DNA of 64,000 nt from Beaufortia kweichowensis. Taxonomy: Eukaryota > Chordata > Actinopteri > Cypriniformes > Gastromyzontidae. The stretch's first letter is position 1. Each line of letters opens with the position of its first letter. Shown here piece by piece: positions 25,130-37,320 of this stretch. Made by a program: the position numbers and the translations under genes. The DNA lies in NCBI GenBank assembly GCA_019155185.1, contig CM032798.1, positions 312,501 to 376,500 on the forward strand, given 5' to 3'. The notes beneath the pieces are model-generated. The model ran no database searches. It saw nothing but the letters and a program-made list of their open reading frames with translations, and was not told the origin of the DNA.

Positions 25130-25916
25130 ACAAATAAAAACACACACTAATGAATCACAACACAAAGACAAAGAGATTTGTGAAGCAGTGATCTCAAACA
25201 GTTCCAACACACTTGCTCTGCAAGTTTCTAGTAATCCTGAAGACATGGATCAGGGTTTGATCTAAACTGTGCAGTGGCCCTCCAGGAACTGAGTCTGAGA
25301 CCTTCTGTGATTTAACCCTCATGTCACAAAAAAAGAGCATCACATTTATTCATCTGTAACTTTGACAGAAAGTATCAAGAAACATCCCACAGAAAACGAC
25401 TATAACAGCCAGATGTATGTACACCACTGTGACTTCAGTGCTTCTGTCTGTATCAGTACCACATCTTACACATCTACAGACTCAAGTGTAAACTGCATGT
25501 GAAGGAACACAAACTGCACTAAACACTAGAAACTCATTCACAATTTAAAAGAAAAACTCGATTGACTGCATGTTTATATCGATAATCCACTGCGGGATAC
25601 TGACACATTAGACACTCTTTTCTCCGATTAAACTACTAAATGTCAGCTGATCCCCACAGTAACTTTATCTCCACTGCCTTTATTTCATCTTATACACACT
25701 TTCTACTTTAACGCGCTGATTTGCACACCAAGAAAGTGTCCGCTAGCATAAGCAGCCATCCGGCCTTAAAATAGCGTTAAACTCGTCAAAATTACCTCAA
25801 GAATGGGAAATAACTGTTGTAAAGAATGTTTTATAACGAGAAAAGCTCAAAAAGACACATTAAATAATAAGATGAAGAAGATTTTTAATGGATTTTCGGC
25901 TCTTGTTTCGGCCTAC
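25130..25916 (-). other. rps10 5' intron
   Basis: Sequence between the noncoding first exon and the ATG exon of rps10. No further feature was recognised; no snoRNA with clear C/D or H/ACA boxes was seen, although introns of ribosomal protein genes often host them. Confidence 0.5.
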
Positions 25917-25985
25917 CTTTACTCTTGTTGAGAGACCGGAGCCGGAAAGGACGTCATCAGCTGCGCTTCCGGTATTCTGCGGCTG
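25917..25985 (-). promoter_or_regulatory. rps10 promoter with 5' TOP first exon
   Basis: The noncoding first exon appears to be 25917-25950 and starts with a pyrimidine run (CCTTTCC, minus strand), as in 5' TOP mRNAs whose translation follows mTOR signalling. Its donor is AAAG|GTAGGC. Just upstream on the minus strand are a CRE-like TGACGTC and an ETS-type CCGGAAG, both typical of ribosomal protein promoters. Confidence 0.65.
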
Positions 25986-26015
25986 CGCTTTTCAAAGACG
26001 GGCGTAAAGCCACAG

Positions 26016-26028
26016 CGCCACCTACTGG
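26016..26028 (-). promoter_or_regulatory. CTCF-like core motif
   Basis: Minus strand CCAGTAGGTGGCG fits the CTCF core CCASYAGRKGGCR at every position. It lies just upstream of rps10, between rps10 and pacsin1, which are divergent. Binding is inferred only. Confidence 0.4.
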
Positions 26029-29000
26029 AGTGGATGAGTACTTTATACAGAATAAGAAGAGAACATTTTGTTTAAAAAGAATCACACACACATATTGAAC
26101 AAAGAGTAATAAAGAAGTATTTATTTAGTATGTAAATAAATACAAATAAGATAAAGGCCTGTATAAAAACAAAAAGGTAAGATGTCAAGAGAGAAAGGCC
26201 TGTAGATCACATGTATGAGATGCTGTCTTAGTGATTGTGTGTTAAATTAAAATGAACATGACAGTAATAAAATGTTCACAACATCACGTCAACTGTTTTG
26301 ATTCTTTTCTATTTTGTCCACAACAACAGTCGAATCCTCTTCTCTGCTTTTATAAAGCTGGCTTTTGGACTGTTTTTGAAAGTATATAATGTGATCAAGA
26401 GCAAATAGATGTTAATCTCTTATTATATCAGATTTAAGATTTTTTAAATGTGCACAAAAACAATTAACACGTCCTTATAACATTAATTTCTCCGTTCATT
26501 TTCTTTAGATGTCATTTAAAATGATGCATGAATGTAAATGCTGCAGATAATTGATCAGCATTTGTTGTTCATTGCTTTGTCAGTAAAAGTCATTAATATG
26601 TAACATGGGTCTGTGTTCTGACCCATCCCCCATCTGATGATTCAACACACATCTGACTCCCGGTTCATCCGATACCTTTATGTTTTAATCATGTCTGATT
26701 CACAGCAAAACTGACTTGAACCGTTTCGAAATTTCTCGACTGGAATGGAAAACACGTATTTGTCGTAAAAAAACAAAACAAAATTGTAACTAAATATTTA
26801 TTTCGTTAAGCGCGTTAAAGGCCGCAGGAGAGATTCTGTTAACAGACTCTATTGAATCAAATGAACCGTTCAAAGGAACCGAATGATTAAAGTGAATCTG
26901 ACTCTGTAAGGTTATTGTGTTTCACTGGAGGATTGTGAGGAACACAGAGCAGCTCTGGATTCTTCTTTATCTCTCGTTGGTATGTGGTTTAATTATTATT
27001 TAGACACGTGGGATGAAGTGTTTATGTTTGAGATGTTATTTATTTGTATTCGTGATGATTCTGTAAACAGCAGATCATTTGCGCAGTTCATGTCAGTGCG
27101 CTGCGCTGCGAGTCTGTAATTCACATGCATGTGTTTCAGCATGAATAGATTGCAGTGCATTCTTTATTCTTTATTATCAGCTGCAATGAATTATGTTTTT
27201 TTTTACTGAATATTATATTATAGAGTAATATCCTATATTTTGATTTATTATCTATAGAACAGATCTAAATAATTGTCTGGACTAGTGATGACTATGTCAT
27301 CTACATTTATGAGCTATTCATTTATTTAACATTTATGTTATTTATGTTATGTTTTTGTGTTAAAGCATTCATGAGGTTTGATTAATGTACATGATACAGC
27401 ATAACTCTTCATAAAACCTTCAAAACACAAAAATACTGAGAGCAGAGAGTTTTTATAATGATGATGTTTTACAATATTATCATAGAAACTAGTGGACTAG
27501 AAACAAAATATGATGCTTGAAAATAAGAAGAATATCTGTTTTGAAGGTTTATAAAGAAAACAGATGAAATCCTGCTCTTGTTTTAATGAGAGACTGAACA
27601 AGAAGCCGATTGAGGACACCTGTTCATATACAATAGAGCGTTTGAGTCCCCAGAGAGACGTTCTCCTGCATGATAAACTGAAGAGCTCTCGTTTATTAAA
27701 TGAGACGCAGTAAAGATGATAAATGAAAAGTGGACGTGTAGTTTGTTGATGCATTTCTCTCATAAATATATTCATGTCAAGCTGAAGTGCTCATTCACAG
27801 ACAGCAGATGATGAGAACTCTCCTCCATCATCTCAATAACATCCCATAGACAAACATCTGTTCCTGTGAAAATATCTCATTGTGAATCTGTCCTTCAGAC
27901 GTTCAGTAAGAGCAGAAGACTGTCTCCTTTAAGGTTATTAACTCAACTTCATGATAAAGATCTCTGTGGTGTATTTTTAGGATATTTTATTCATATTTTG
28001 ATATTAAATGTGGAATAATGACTTTAGATGAGGATGTGGTGAGGTCATACTAATGTCCCTGATTGTTTACCGTGTGTTGTTTTGTTTTCATGTATTTTCA
28101 GATAGTTCTGAATGTAATCATACAGTTGTGTTAGTGTTTAGTTAAACCATTAAACCTGCGTCTGTTCAAGTTCATTATCACCATCTGTGACAGATGACCG
28201 GGGTCAGCGGAGGTCATGTGATGTCACTTTAACCTGATTGGGGTCAAGAGTCATTCTCAGGGCTGTGAATGTTGTTTATCAGCAGGATTACTAGTTTCAT
28301 CCACCGTTTACTGTCCTCGTGGGATTACAGCATTGATTTAGATTTGTGTGATGTGTTAAACGACTGATTGAGATGAGCACTGGATAACACTACACACGTT
28401 TCATTTCAGCAAATAAACGTCTCATTTGATTTCTCTTGTATTGTTAGTGATCTGCATGTGACATTATTCATCATTATCTTCATTTTAGCATCACAGTCCA
28501 GTGTTTTAGTTTGGATCTCTGGTCCAGATCTCTGACGTTATGACGTCTGTTATAGAAGGATCGATTACTGTGTTTCTTGAAGCCTCTGCTAATCCATGAA
28601 ATAAGATCTTACAGAAGCTCACGTGTGTCTGATCCAGAGCGGATATCAACTGTCTGTGACCTTGACGTAACACACACCAACACCTACACATCTTCATACA
28701 CACGTTATTTGGTTTCTGTGAGATCCTGTATTGATCTCACCGTGCAATCGTATCTGTCTGTCAGATGGACTGAGATAGATGAAAACAATCAAGAGTTTCC
28801 CAAACCAGTCCTACACGACCCCCGTCCATGTGTCCTTCAGGGTTTCAAGGATTTCTGACTGTGTTTGGATTGAATATAAACGCAATCGTTTCTCATTGCA
28901 TTCAGTCAGTGAAATAAGTGTATAAACACAGATTGGGTTTGCTATTAAAGCAAATAGATGACATCACTGAACACGTGTGTGTGTTTGTCTGCACTAAAGT

Positions 29001-30354
29001 AAAACGGTGTGTGTAGATGTTTATGGTGTTTCGATGCACGAGAGAGCGAGAGACGGATGAAATCTAACAGGATTCAGTTCTCTGGATGGGTAAACGTGAT
29101 GTTTCATGTATTATTCTGTGATTTGTATGAGCTGCTGTTCATCTGAAGAAAGAAACACAACAGCATTAATATGATTATTTAGGCAGAGAATAGAAGAGAT
29201 TCCTCTGAATCTTCCTTTGGGTCGTGAAGACTTCCGAATGAATCGAGTTTAAATAAATCGTTTCATCATTAGTCAGTGATATTAAAACATTGAGACTAAT
29301 CTAAGCGTGTGTAAATATGAATCATGTGTATGATGAGATCAGAACAGAACACTGTTGAAACTCATTTATATGAAATGCTGGTTCTACAAACGTGAAGATT
29401 AGTTTGGGTTGGTATATTTCTTTCTGTAGTGTTTGCTGATGAGTTTTTAATGGTCATTTATCATCATTCGGTCACTGGAGCACAATATTGATGATGTGCT
29501 TTCACTTTATTCTTTATAAAGTATTTCTTCTGCCAGTTTGGAGTGTTGTGTTAATGTTGTGTTAATGTTGGTGTGTTCTGGCTAATGTTTGATCATCTCT
29601 CAGGGTGGAGTTGTCAAAGTTCACTTCCCATCTGTACATGTGTGTGTTAGTGAATTGACAGGTGTATAGACACACCTACAAGCCCAACATGAATCTGGTG
29701 TGAAGAGTGTCCCGTATCACCCGCAGGTCCTGGAACATCTTTATTTTCAGCTGTTTTCCAGGTGAGACACTGTCTAATACTGAACAAACAGTTTAAGTCT
29801 AAATCAAACAGCGTACGTCTATTTCAGCTCGTGTCATAAAATGTAAAATCCATGTGAAGGTAAATGTCATTACGTCTGTCATGGTGTTTGACAAATGAAA
29901 AAATCTATTTTGCTTAAAAAAAAATTTGTATAGTGACAGTGTTTTTATGACAAACACCTGCATAAATGCAGATATATGAAATACAGGCTGATATTGTGCA
30001 TTATTATTATTCAAAATAAATCCATCTTTATGGGCTTTACCTTCAATCTGAAGTGTGTGTCATCACACACGCGTGACGCTGCGTTTAAAGCATCAGAGAC
30101 ATGCGTGTTTCAGGTTATATGACCTCTGACGGCACTGAAAGATCTGAATTATTGATCAGCTCGGCTTCAGTTTTACCGTCATAATCCTGCAGCTCTTGCA
30201 GTTTCAGCTGCAGCAGATCGTCATAATGTCAAACTCTGTCATAAATAAAGAATCAGACATTATTACTCATAAACATGAGAACTTGAGCAAAGTGTTTAAG
30301 AAAAGCTATTACAGAAACATATTAATGAATGACAGGCATTTGACATTTTGCAGT

Positions 30355-30573
30355 TATTGTGTGTGTGTGTGTGTGTTTGTGCAGTTATTGTGTGTGTGTG
30401 TGTGTGTGCAGTTGTGTGTGTGTGTGTGTGTGTGTTTGTGCAGTTATTGTGTGTGTGTGTGTGTGTGTGTTTGTGCAGTTATTGTGTGTGTGTGTGTGTG
30501 TGTTTGTGCAGTTATTGTGTGTGTGTGTGTGTTTGTGCAGTTATTGTGTGTGTGTGTGTGTGTTTGTGCAGTT

Positions 30574-30607
<34 letters not shown>

Positions 30608-30748
30608 TGCAGTTTGTGTGTGTGTGTGTGTGTGTGTGTTTGTGCAGTTATTGTGTGTGTGTGTGTGTGCATTCAGGTGGAGATGTGCTGAGATGTGTTT
30701 GTGGTGCTGCAGTGAGTTTGGTGTGTGTGTGTGTGTGTGTGTTTGTGT
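30355..30748. repeat. Compound (GT)n minisatellite with TTTGTGCAGTTATT spacers
   Basis: GT runs of 14-28 bp alternate with a spacer TTTGTGCAGTTATT about ten times, giving a higher-order period of about 28-36 bp. Two spacers are shortened. ORFs that cross it in three frames are artefacts. Confidence 0.93.
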
Positions 30749-31450
30749 AGTTATTGATCAGATGTGTGTTTGCAGTGAGGTTACTGCAGAGATCACACAC
30801 TGCAGATATACTGGATAGAGGTGAAATCTTTCTGGGTCTTTGTGTGTTTCTATAGAGAGATGTTGAATGAACACTGTCTTATGATGTGTGTTAAACTTGA
30901 ATAGATACAGTGAGACAGTTTGTTGAATAAAGTGGATGAAGGTGATGGACTGATGCTCTACATCACATCACATGATACTCCACCTTCAGACTTTGAACGA
31001 AGCTGAAGATACGTTATCTTAACAAGGACATGACAGCATTCCTTCAGTTATATCACATTCCATTCATCATCATCATATTTAATAAAGAACATATATACAG
31101 AATACATGCTGTTATATTGAGCTGGTTAAACAGGTTTATAATGTTTGTGTGTCAAATCAACTGTGTTTAGAATAAAGCAGCATATCTGTTTTCAGATTTG
31201 AACATTACTAATACATATATATCAGCATACGTGTCTGTGCTTCACATTTACATTAGATTTATTCATTTAGCAAACAAGCAACTCACAAATAAGAGATCAT
31301 TTAACATTTACCTAATTCCTTTAATTTGATTATTAATCACGTCTCAAGAGCACTATATCCTCAGGATATCCTCTGTGTTATTGTGAAATTTATATTGTTG
31401 TCTGTGGGTGGATCCGTGTTTTTAACCCTTCAGTGTCAGGGATACAGGAG

Positions 31451-31722
<272 letters not shown>

Positions 31723-33060
31723 GTACAGTGTGTGTGTGTGTGTAGATGAGCTGTGATTGGTGTTGAGAGAGAGGAGAGAGAGATGAGGGTCTGTGTGTAG
31801 TGAGCTGTGATTGGTCTGAAGCTGTATGTGCTGAAGCTGTGTCAATGTGTGTCGGGGATCGGGTGAGTCTTTTGTTAAGGCTGAATTAGAGTTTTAGAGC
31901 CGTTATCATGAATGATGGAAAGAATTGTCTGGCTGTAATGTTGGCTTTTTATTTTGTCTGTGTGAGTTTTGATTTACAATAACACACGTGTACATGATGT
32001 GTGTTTTCTGTTACATGTCTCATATTATTTGATATGTGGTGAGATAAAGACACATTTTACTTTAATATAGAAACTGACCTTCAATAATGTCTATTAAATA
32101 GTGTTCTTATAAATTTGTGGTAAGATCTGTTTGGGGTCTTTTGTTTGACATGTGCCGTGCTGAAGCTCCGCCCACTTCACACCCCCTTTAACCATTTGGA
32201 AGGATTAACAAAACAAAACACACTAAAGACCGTATCATTACATTCATTTAGCATCTTATTCTACATTTCATTTCACACTTCTATTATCTTCTGTTCTATT
32301 GTATTCATTTCATTGTTTCTGTTTCTCTGAAATGTTCACGTTGACTTCTAGAATCTGCCCCAAATATTCTTCCCCATCAGCATTTATAAAAACAGCTGAC
32401 ATCATGACATCATCACAGTTAGCCAGTCACTTTCATATGACATCATACATAATCATGAGACTGCTGTCAATCACTCATACAGAATAAACTCATCATGGTC
32501 TGAAATAAAGAAAGAAAATCAATAAGGCTTTTAATAGAGATTAATGGCAGAAAGACATTTAAAGTGACAGTGTGATGTAATCATGTCTGGTCAGATGACA
32601 TCACTGTTTTTACAGACGGGCTTTTAAGTGAGAACATATGTTCAGTGTTTTGGGTTTGGATGAAGACAGTTTTTAAGAGAAAATCTTTCATTTTTTGGAT
32701 GTTAAGGTCAGTACTGTTTGTTACTGTTGTTTATTGGTGTATTACAGTGTGATGTGAATAGAAAGTGTGTGTGTGTGTCTCCTCTTGTACAAATTAAATC
32801 TGAGGTACATTAGTGGGGCATTATGGGTAAAATGATTTCTTGTTGTACCGGTTGTTAGTCATGAATCATGATTAACACAGGACCATGTTCTTCATTGAAG
32901 TTTAAATAAAATACAATTACAATACATGATTTGTTCATCTTAAATTGACCCTCATTTGACGTATTTTATTTCTCTCTCTTTTTGTTTTTCTCTGCAGTAC
33001 ATGGTGAATTTGATTTGATTTGGTCTTTAGTTTCAAGTGTGCTCCATCAAATCAGACGTC

Positions 33061-35600
33061 ATGTCTGGAGCTTACGATGAGACGGCCATGTGTGATGAGA
33101 TCACCGACAGCTTCTGGGAGGTCAGACTCTTCATTAGTTTATATAAGTGTCAAGCTAATGAGATGTTTGTCTGTTTGGTGTTCTTATTGACCTTTAACAG
33201 TCTGATGTGTCATTGTAAAGGTCAAACAAACACTTTATTGATCAGGATGATGTTAACATTGTGTAAGAGAGGCAAATCCTGTTGATTTTCTCCATGTACC
33301 AGCTGATTGTTTTTATAAATATATAAAGATTTTCAACATGGATAACAGAGTTTTATTGCTGTTCGATTGTGTTCGTTCAGGTTGGGAATTACAAGCGTAC
33401 AGTGAAGCGTATCGAGGATGGTCATCGTCTCTGTAATGACATGATGAACTGCATACAGGAGCGTGCCAAGATAGAGAAAGCTTATGCCCAGCAGCTGACC
33501 GACTGGTCCAAAAGATGGAGACAGCTGGTGGAGAGAGGTACACAATGATTTATCACAGCTCACAAATACACCAATAGATGCTGTGAAATGTCTCGTGTCT
33601 TCTCTCGTCCTCACGTCACCTTCTGGTGTAAGCGCTTTCAGTGATGTTTATTGATCGTCTCGCAGGACCGCAGTACGGCACTCTGGAGAGAGCCTGGATA
33701 GACATGATGACGGAGGCAGAAAAGGTGAGCGAGTTACATCAGGAGGTGAAAAATAACCTGCTGAACGAGGACTTAGAGAAGGTGAAGAACTGGCAGAAAG
33801 ATTCCTATCACAAACAAATGATGGGCGGATTTAAAGAGACCAAAGAAGCTGAAGAGGGTTTTAGAAAAGCCCAGAAACCCTGGGCCAAAAAACTCAAAGA
33901 GGTAAAAGGACATCATTCATATCATTCACTTGATATGCTAAACGTTGACAATGTTCTTGTCTATAATCGGCAGTTAGAAACAGCGAAGAAATCTTATCAC
34001 ATGGCCTGTAAGGAAGAAAAAATCGCATCTACAAGAGAAGCCAATAGTAAAGGAGAAGCGTCTGTGACATCAGACCAGCAAAAGAAACTTCAGGAGAAAC
34101 TGGACAAATGTAAAAGTGACGTTCAGAAGGTCAGATGAAAACATTCATGCAAGAAAACTGCTACTTTAATATTTGTACATTTCTAAAATGATTTTATTTA
34201 CTGATTTCTTTACACTGAGTGCAAAGCATCAGATCTTTTGTCTGTAAAATACATATATATATATATATAACCCTAGAGACAGAGTTAAATGAATGTTAGT
34301 GAATCAGAAAGACACTGCGGTCAGATGATTATACGTCAAAATGGAATTGAGAGAAAAGAGTAAATGCAGATATAAACAGAGATCAGATTATATCAAATAC
34401 TAGTTTCTGTGCAATCTAATGGAAAAGAGAAATATTAAAGAAAGCTTATGTATGTTTTAAGGTTTTATTGCTTTGTGACCATTTTTAAATAGATTATACA
34501 AGATCATTTTTTAATTTGTTTTTCACGTGGGTTTTATGTGCTGCTTGTTTTGTGTTTTAGGCTAAAGAGAAGTATGAGAAGAGTCTGGACGAGCTGAACG
34601 GATGTACGCCGCAGTATATGGAGAACATGGAGAGCGTGTTTGAGACGTGTCAGCAGTTTGAAGAAAAGAGACTCAACTTTCTCAGAGAGGTTCTTCTAGA
34701 CATCAAACGACATCTCAACCTCGCTGAGACCCAAAGGTGACATTTACATCTTCCAGCCATTTCTGATGTATTGTGATGTATTGTGCTGAACGTAAGCTTG
34801 TATCTGCAGTTATGCATTAGTTTACCGTGAGCTGGAGCGATCCATCACCTCAGCCAGCGCTCAGGATGATCTGAAGTGGTTTAGTAATGTTCACGGGCCG
34901 GGCATGCACATGAACTGGCCACAGTTTGAGGTACTTCCAAACCTGCCTGATTTTCACATCTTCTCTGGACTTCTCATAATTATTCATTCTTATTTGACTC
35001 TATCATGCAGGAGTTTAATCCAGATCTGACTCACTCCATCAATAAGAAAGAAAAGATGAAGAAGAATCACGATGGCGTGACATTAACTCAAGTGTCACAG
35101 GCTGGAGATCAAGGCACACCGAAAACCAGCGAGCGCGGCAGGTAGAGATCTATTTACTGATGTTTCACGTGTGTATTATTGATGGATATGTGAAGATTGA
35201 GATGTGTTTTCAGCGTGAGCAGCTATGAGAAGAGTCAGAGATATTCTGCCGAATGGTCTGATGATGAACAGCCGTCCGCTGCCCAACCGGACGCTGAAAC
35301 AAACGGAGGAAATCCATTCGATGAGGACGGCGGAGGGGTTCGAGTCCGAGCGTTGTATGACTACAGCGGACAAGAACAAGATGAACTGAGCTTCAAAGCA
35401 GGTCAGAGTCCAACATTAAACGGCCATGAGTACATTAAACGATCAGGTGATCAGGCTTTGATAAAGAACCGTGTAAATGTCTTCTGACAGGTGATGAGCT
35501 CACTAAACTAGAAGATGAAGATGATCAAGGCTGGTGTAAAGGACGGCTGAATAACGGTCAGCTCGGATTGTATCCGGCTAACTACGTGGAGCTCATTTAG
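33061..35600 (+). CDS. pacsin1: PACSIN1 (syndapin I), F-BAR and SH3 protein
   Basis: Cytosolic adaptor that bends membranes and couples dynamin and N-WASP to endocytosis, mainly in neurons. Ten coding exons: 33061-33120, 33381-33537, 33666-33901, 33974-34129, 34561-34736, 34810-34930, 35011-35141, 35214-35401 and 35491-35600, with consistent phases (nine listed are all that carry coding sequence). The product is 444 aa, the same length as human PACSIN1. The F-BAR domain covers about residues 10-285 (KNNLLNEDLEKVKNWQ, GFKETKEAEEGFRKAQKPWA). A variable linker contains one NPF motif (379-381), for EH-domain proteins; human PACSIN1 has two. The SH3 domain spans about 388-444 (ALYDY, then GWCKGRL and YPANYVELI). 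The first coding exon has an acceptor at 32997/32998. Synteny with rps10 and spdef separates it from pacsin2 and pacsin3. The frame is intact. Confidence 0.96.
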
Positions 35601-37320
35601 CTTTTCAACGGCCTTAAAGACTTTAACATCAGAACATCAGTTTCATCTGCTCAGAAGCTTCAGTTCCATGAAGAAACATCATCTCCCTCGTCTGTCTCAG
35701 CGTGTTCAGTATCGTCCTGTTAACATGTACACGTCAGTGTAAGACTTTTATTTCAACGTTCAGCATTAAAACAGCTTTGCATTAAAGTAAAGAGGGCTTT
35801 TTGACATTATCTGACATGAAAGAATACACAAGAAACACATTTCATGTGTTTCAATACAGACACAATTTGCAGATGCCTAAAAACACTTTTGAATGATTTA
35901 AATGCTCTTCCCCATGTTTATTATGTTTTCAGTCCTTTATAAAATGACCTTATCTGAACAAACTATGAACTGTAAAGTGAAAGACAAAACTGTGAGAAAA
36001 ATCCCAGAGGAATGTTAAATGATCGAAACTAAATGAACATTCCTTTGGGATTTTATTTAACACAAGATATGAGTTATGATTTCATGACTGTTGAAATGAC
36101 ATCCAGACACATCGTAAAGCTGTAAAAATGAATCTTTGATGCCTTTTTGCCTTTATTATCTACCTGAAAATGTCTTACAGATTCAGTAACTTCTGCTTGT
36201 ATTGTGAAAGCGAACGTCTTCTGTTAATAATCGTTTATTATTGTTTATTAGTCACATTGTTTTTACTCAGGCTTGATTGATGATGAGATGAGATGTTTCA
36301 CATTAAACCCGTGAGACAGATGAGAGTGTTATTGTGTGTCTCCAGCAGAGGTCAGTGTCTCTGTCTCATCCATCACATTATCATCTCATGACCTGCTCAT
36401 GCTTTGATAAACTCATATACAGTACCAGTCTTACCAGTTTAAGACCTCAAGAAGACAAAGTGTGACTACTGTTGAAGATGATCAAATATAACACAGTGTT
36501 CATTTATTTTACATGTTTTAGTCACGACATCATTCACACAGTTACTGAGTTTACTGCTATTCTAAAATGTGGACAAATATAAACAACAGTGAGTAAAGTG
36601 TTTCCAAACATATGACTGGAACTGTATGTCATATATGAAGAGAAATAGACAATAAATACCAACAATAAAAGATATTTTAATAAGTGAAGACAACACCAAC
36701 TGAACACAACAGAAGAGTAAATGTGAAAATGATTCTGATCTCTGAAAGATAATAGATCATATTTACTGTTACTGAAAGTGAACACAATGATGAAAACACT
36801 CAAATAATACAGACTGATGAACATTACAGGACAGATGTTATAATCATTTCACAGGCCGCTGGTTAAACCTTCTTTGACGTACGGTGTGTAAAGGTGAACG
36901 TTGATGAAAGTGTCTTAATAACTCACAATCCAGGTCAGAAAGCAATGTTTGCTGTAATGTTTGTTTGAGATTAAAGACTAATGAAGATTTACTCAAACAT
37001 ACACCATGTGAAAGTAGAGAAATGTGAAGTTCTAGCTAGACGACAGGCAGACACTGCGAGTTCTCTTCTGCTATTCTATAACATGATCGCTCTTATTAAA
37101 CAACAGAAATGAATTGACAAGCTGTTCTTAAAGTAACAAATACAAGCATCTGTAACACGTGTTTGAAGTATTTTTACATGTTTTTGATGGAGGTTTCCAA
37201 GCACGCTTGTATTTGAAGTTTTCTTTGTTGTGTTGTTTTGTAAAAGAGTCTGTAAGAAAGATTTATGAATGAAATGCTGAAGGTTTTTCAGTTCAGAGAT
37301 TTTAAAGAGCATCACGTCTG
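35601..37320. other. 3' ends of pacsin1 and spdef (convergent)
   Basis: No coding exon. ATTAAA variants near 35764 and 35781 could end pacsin1. AATAAA on the minus strand at 36503-36508 could end spdef with a 3' UTR of about 0.8 kb. A CTCF-like CCAGCAGAGGTCAG lies near 36343. Confidence 0.35.
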
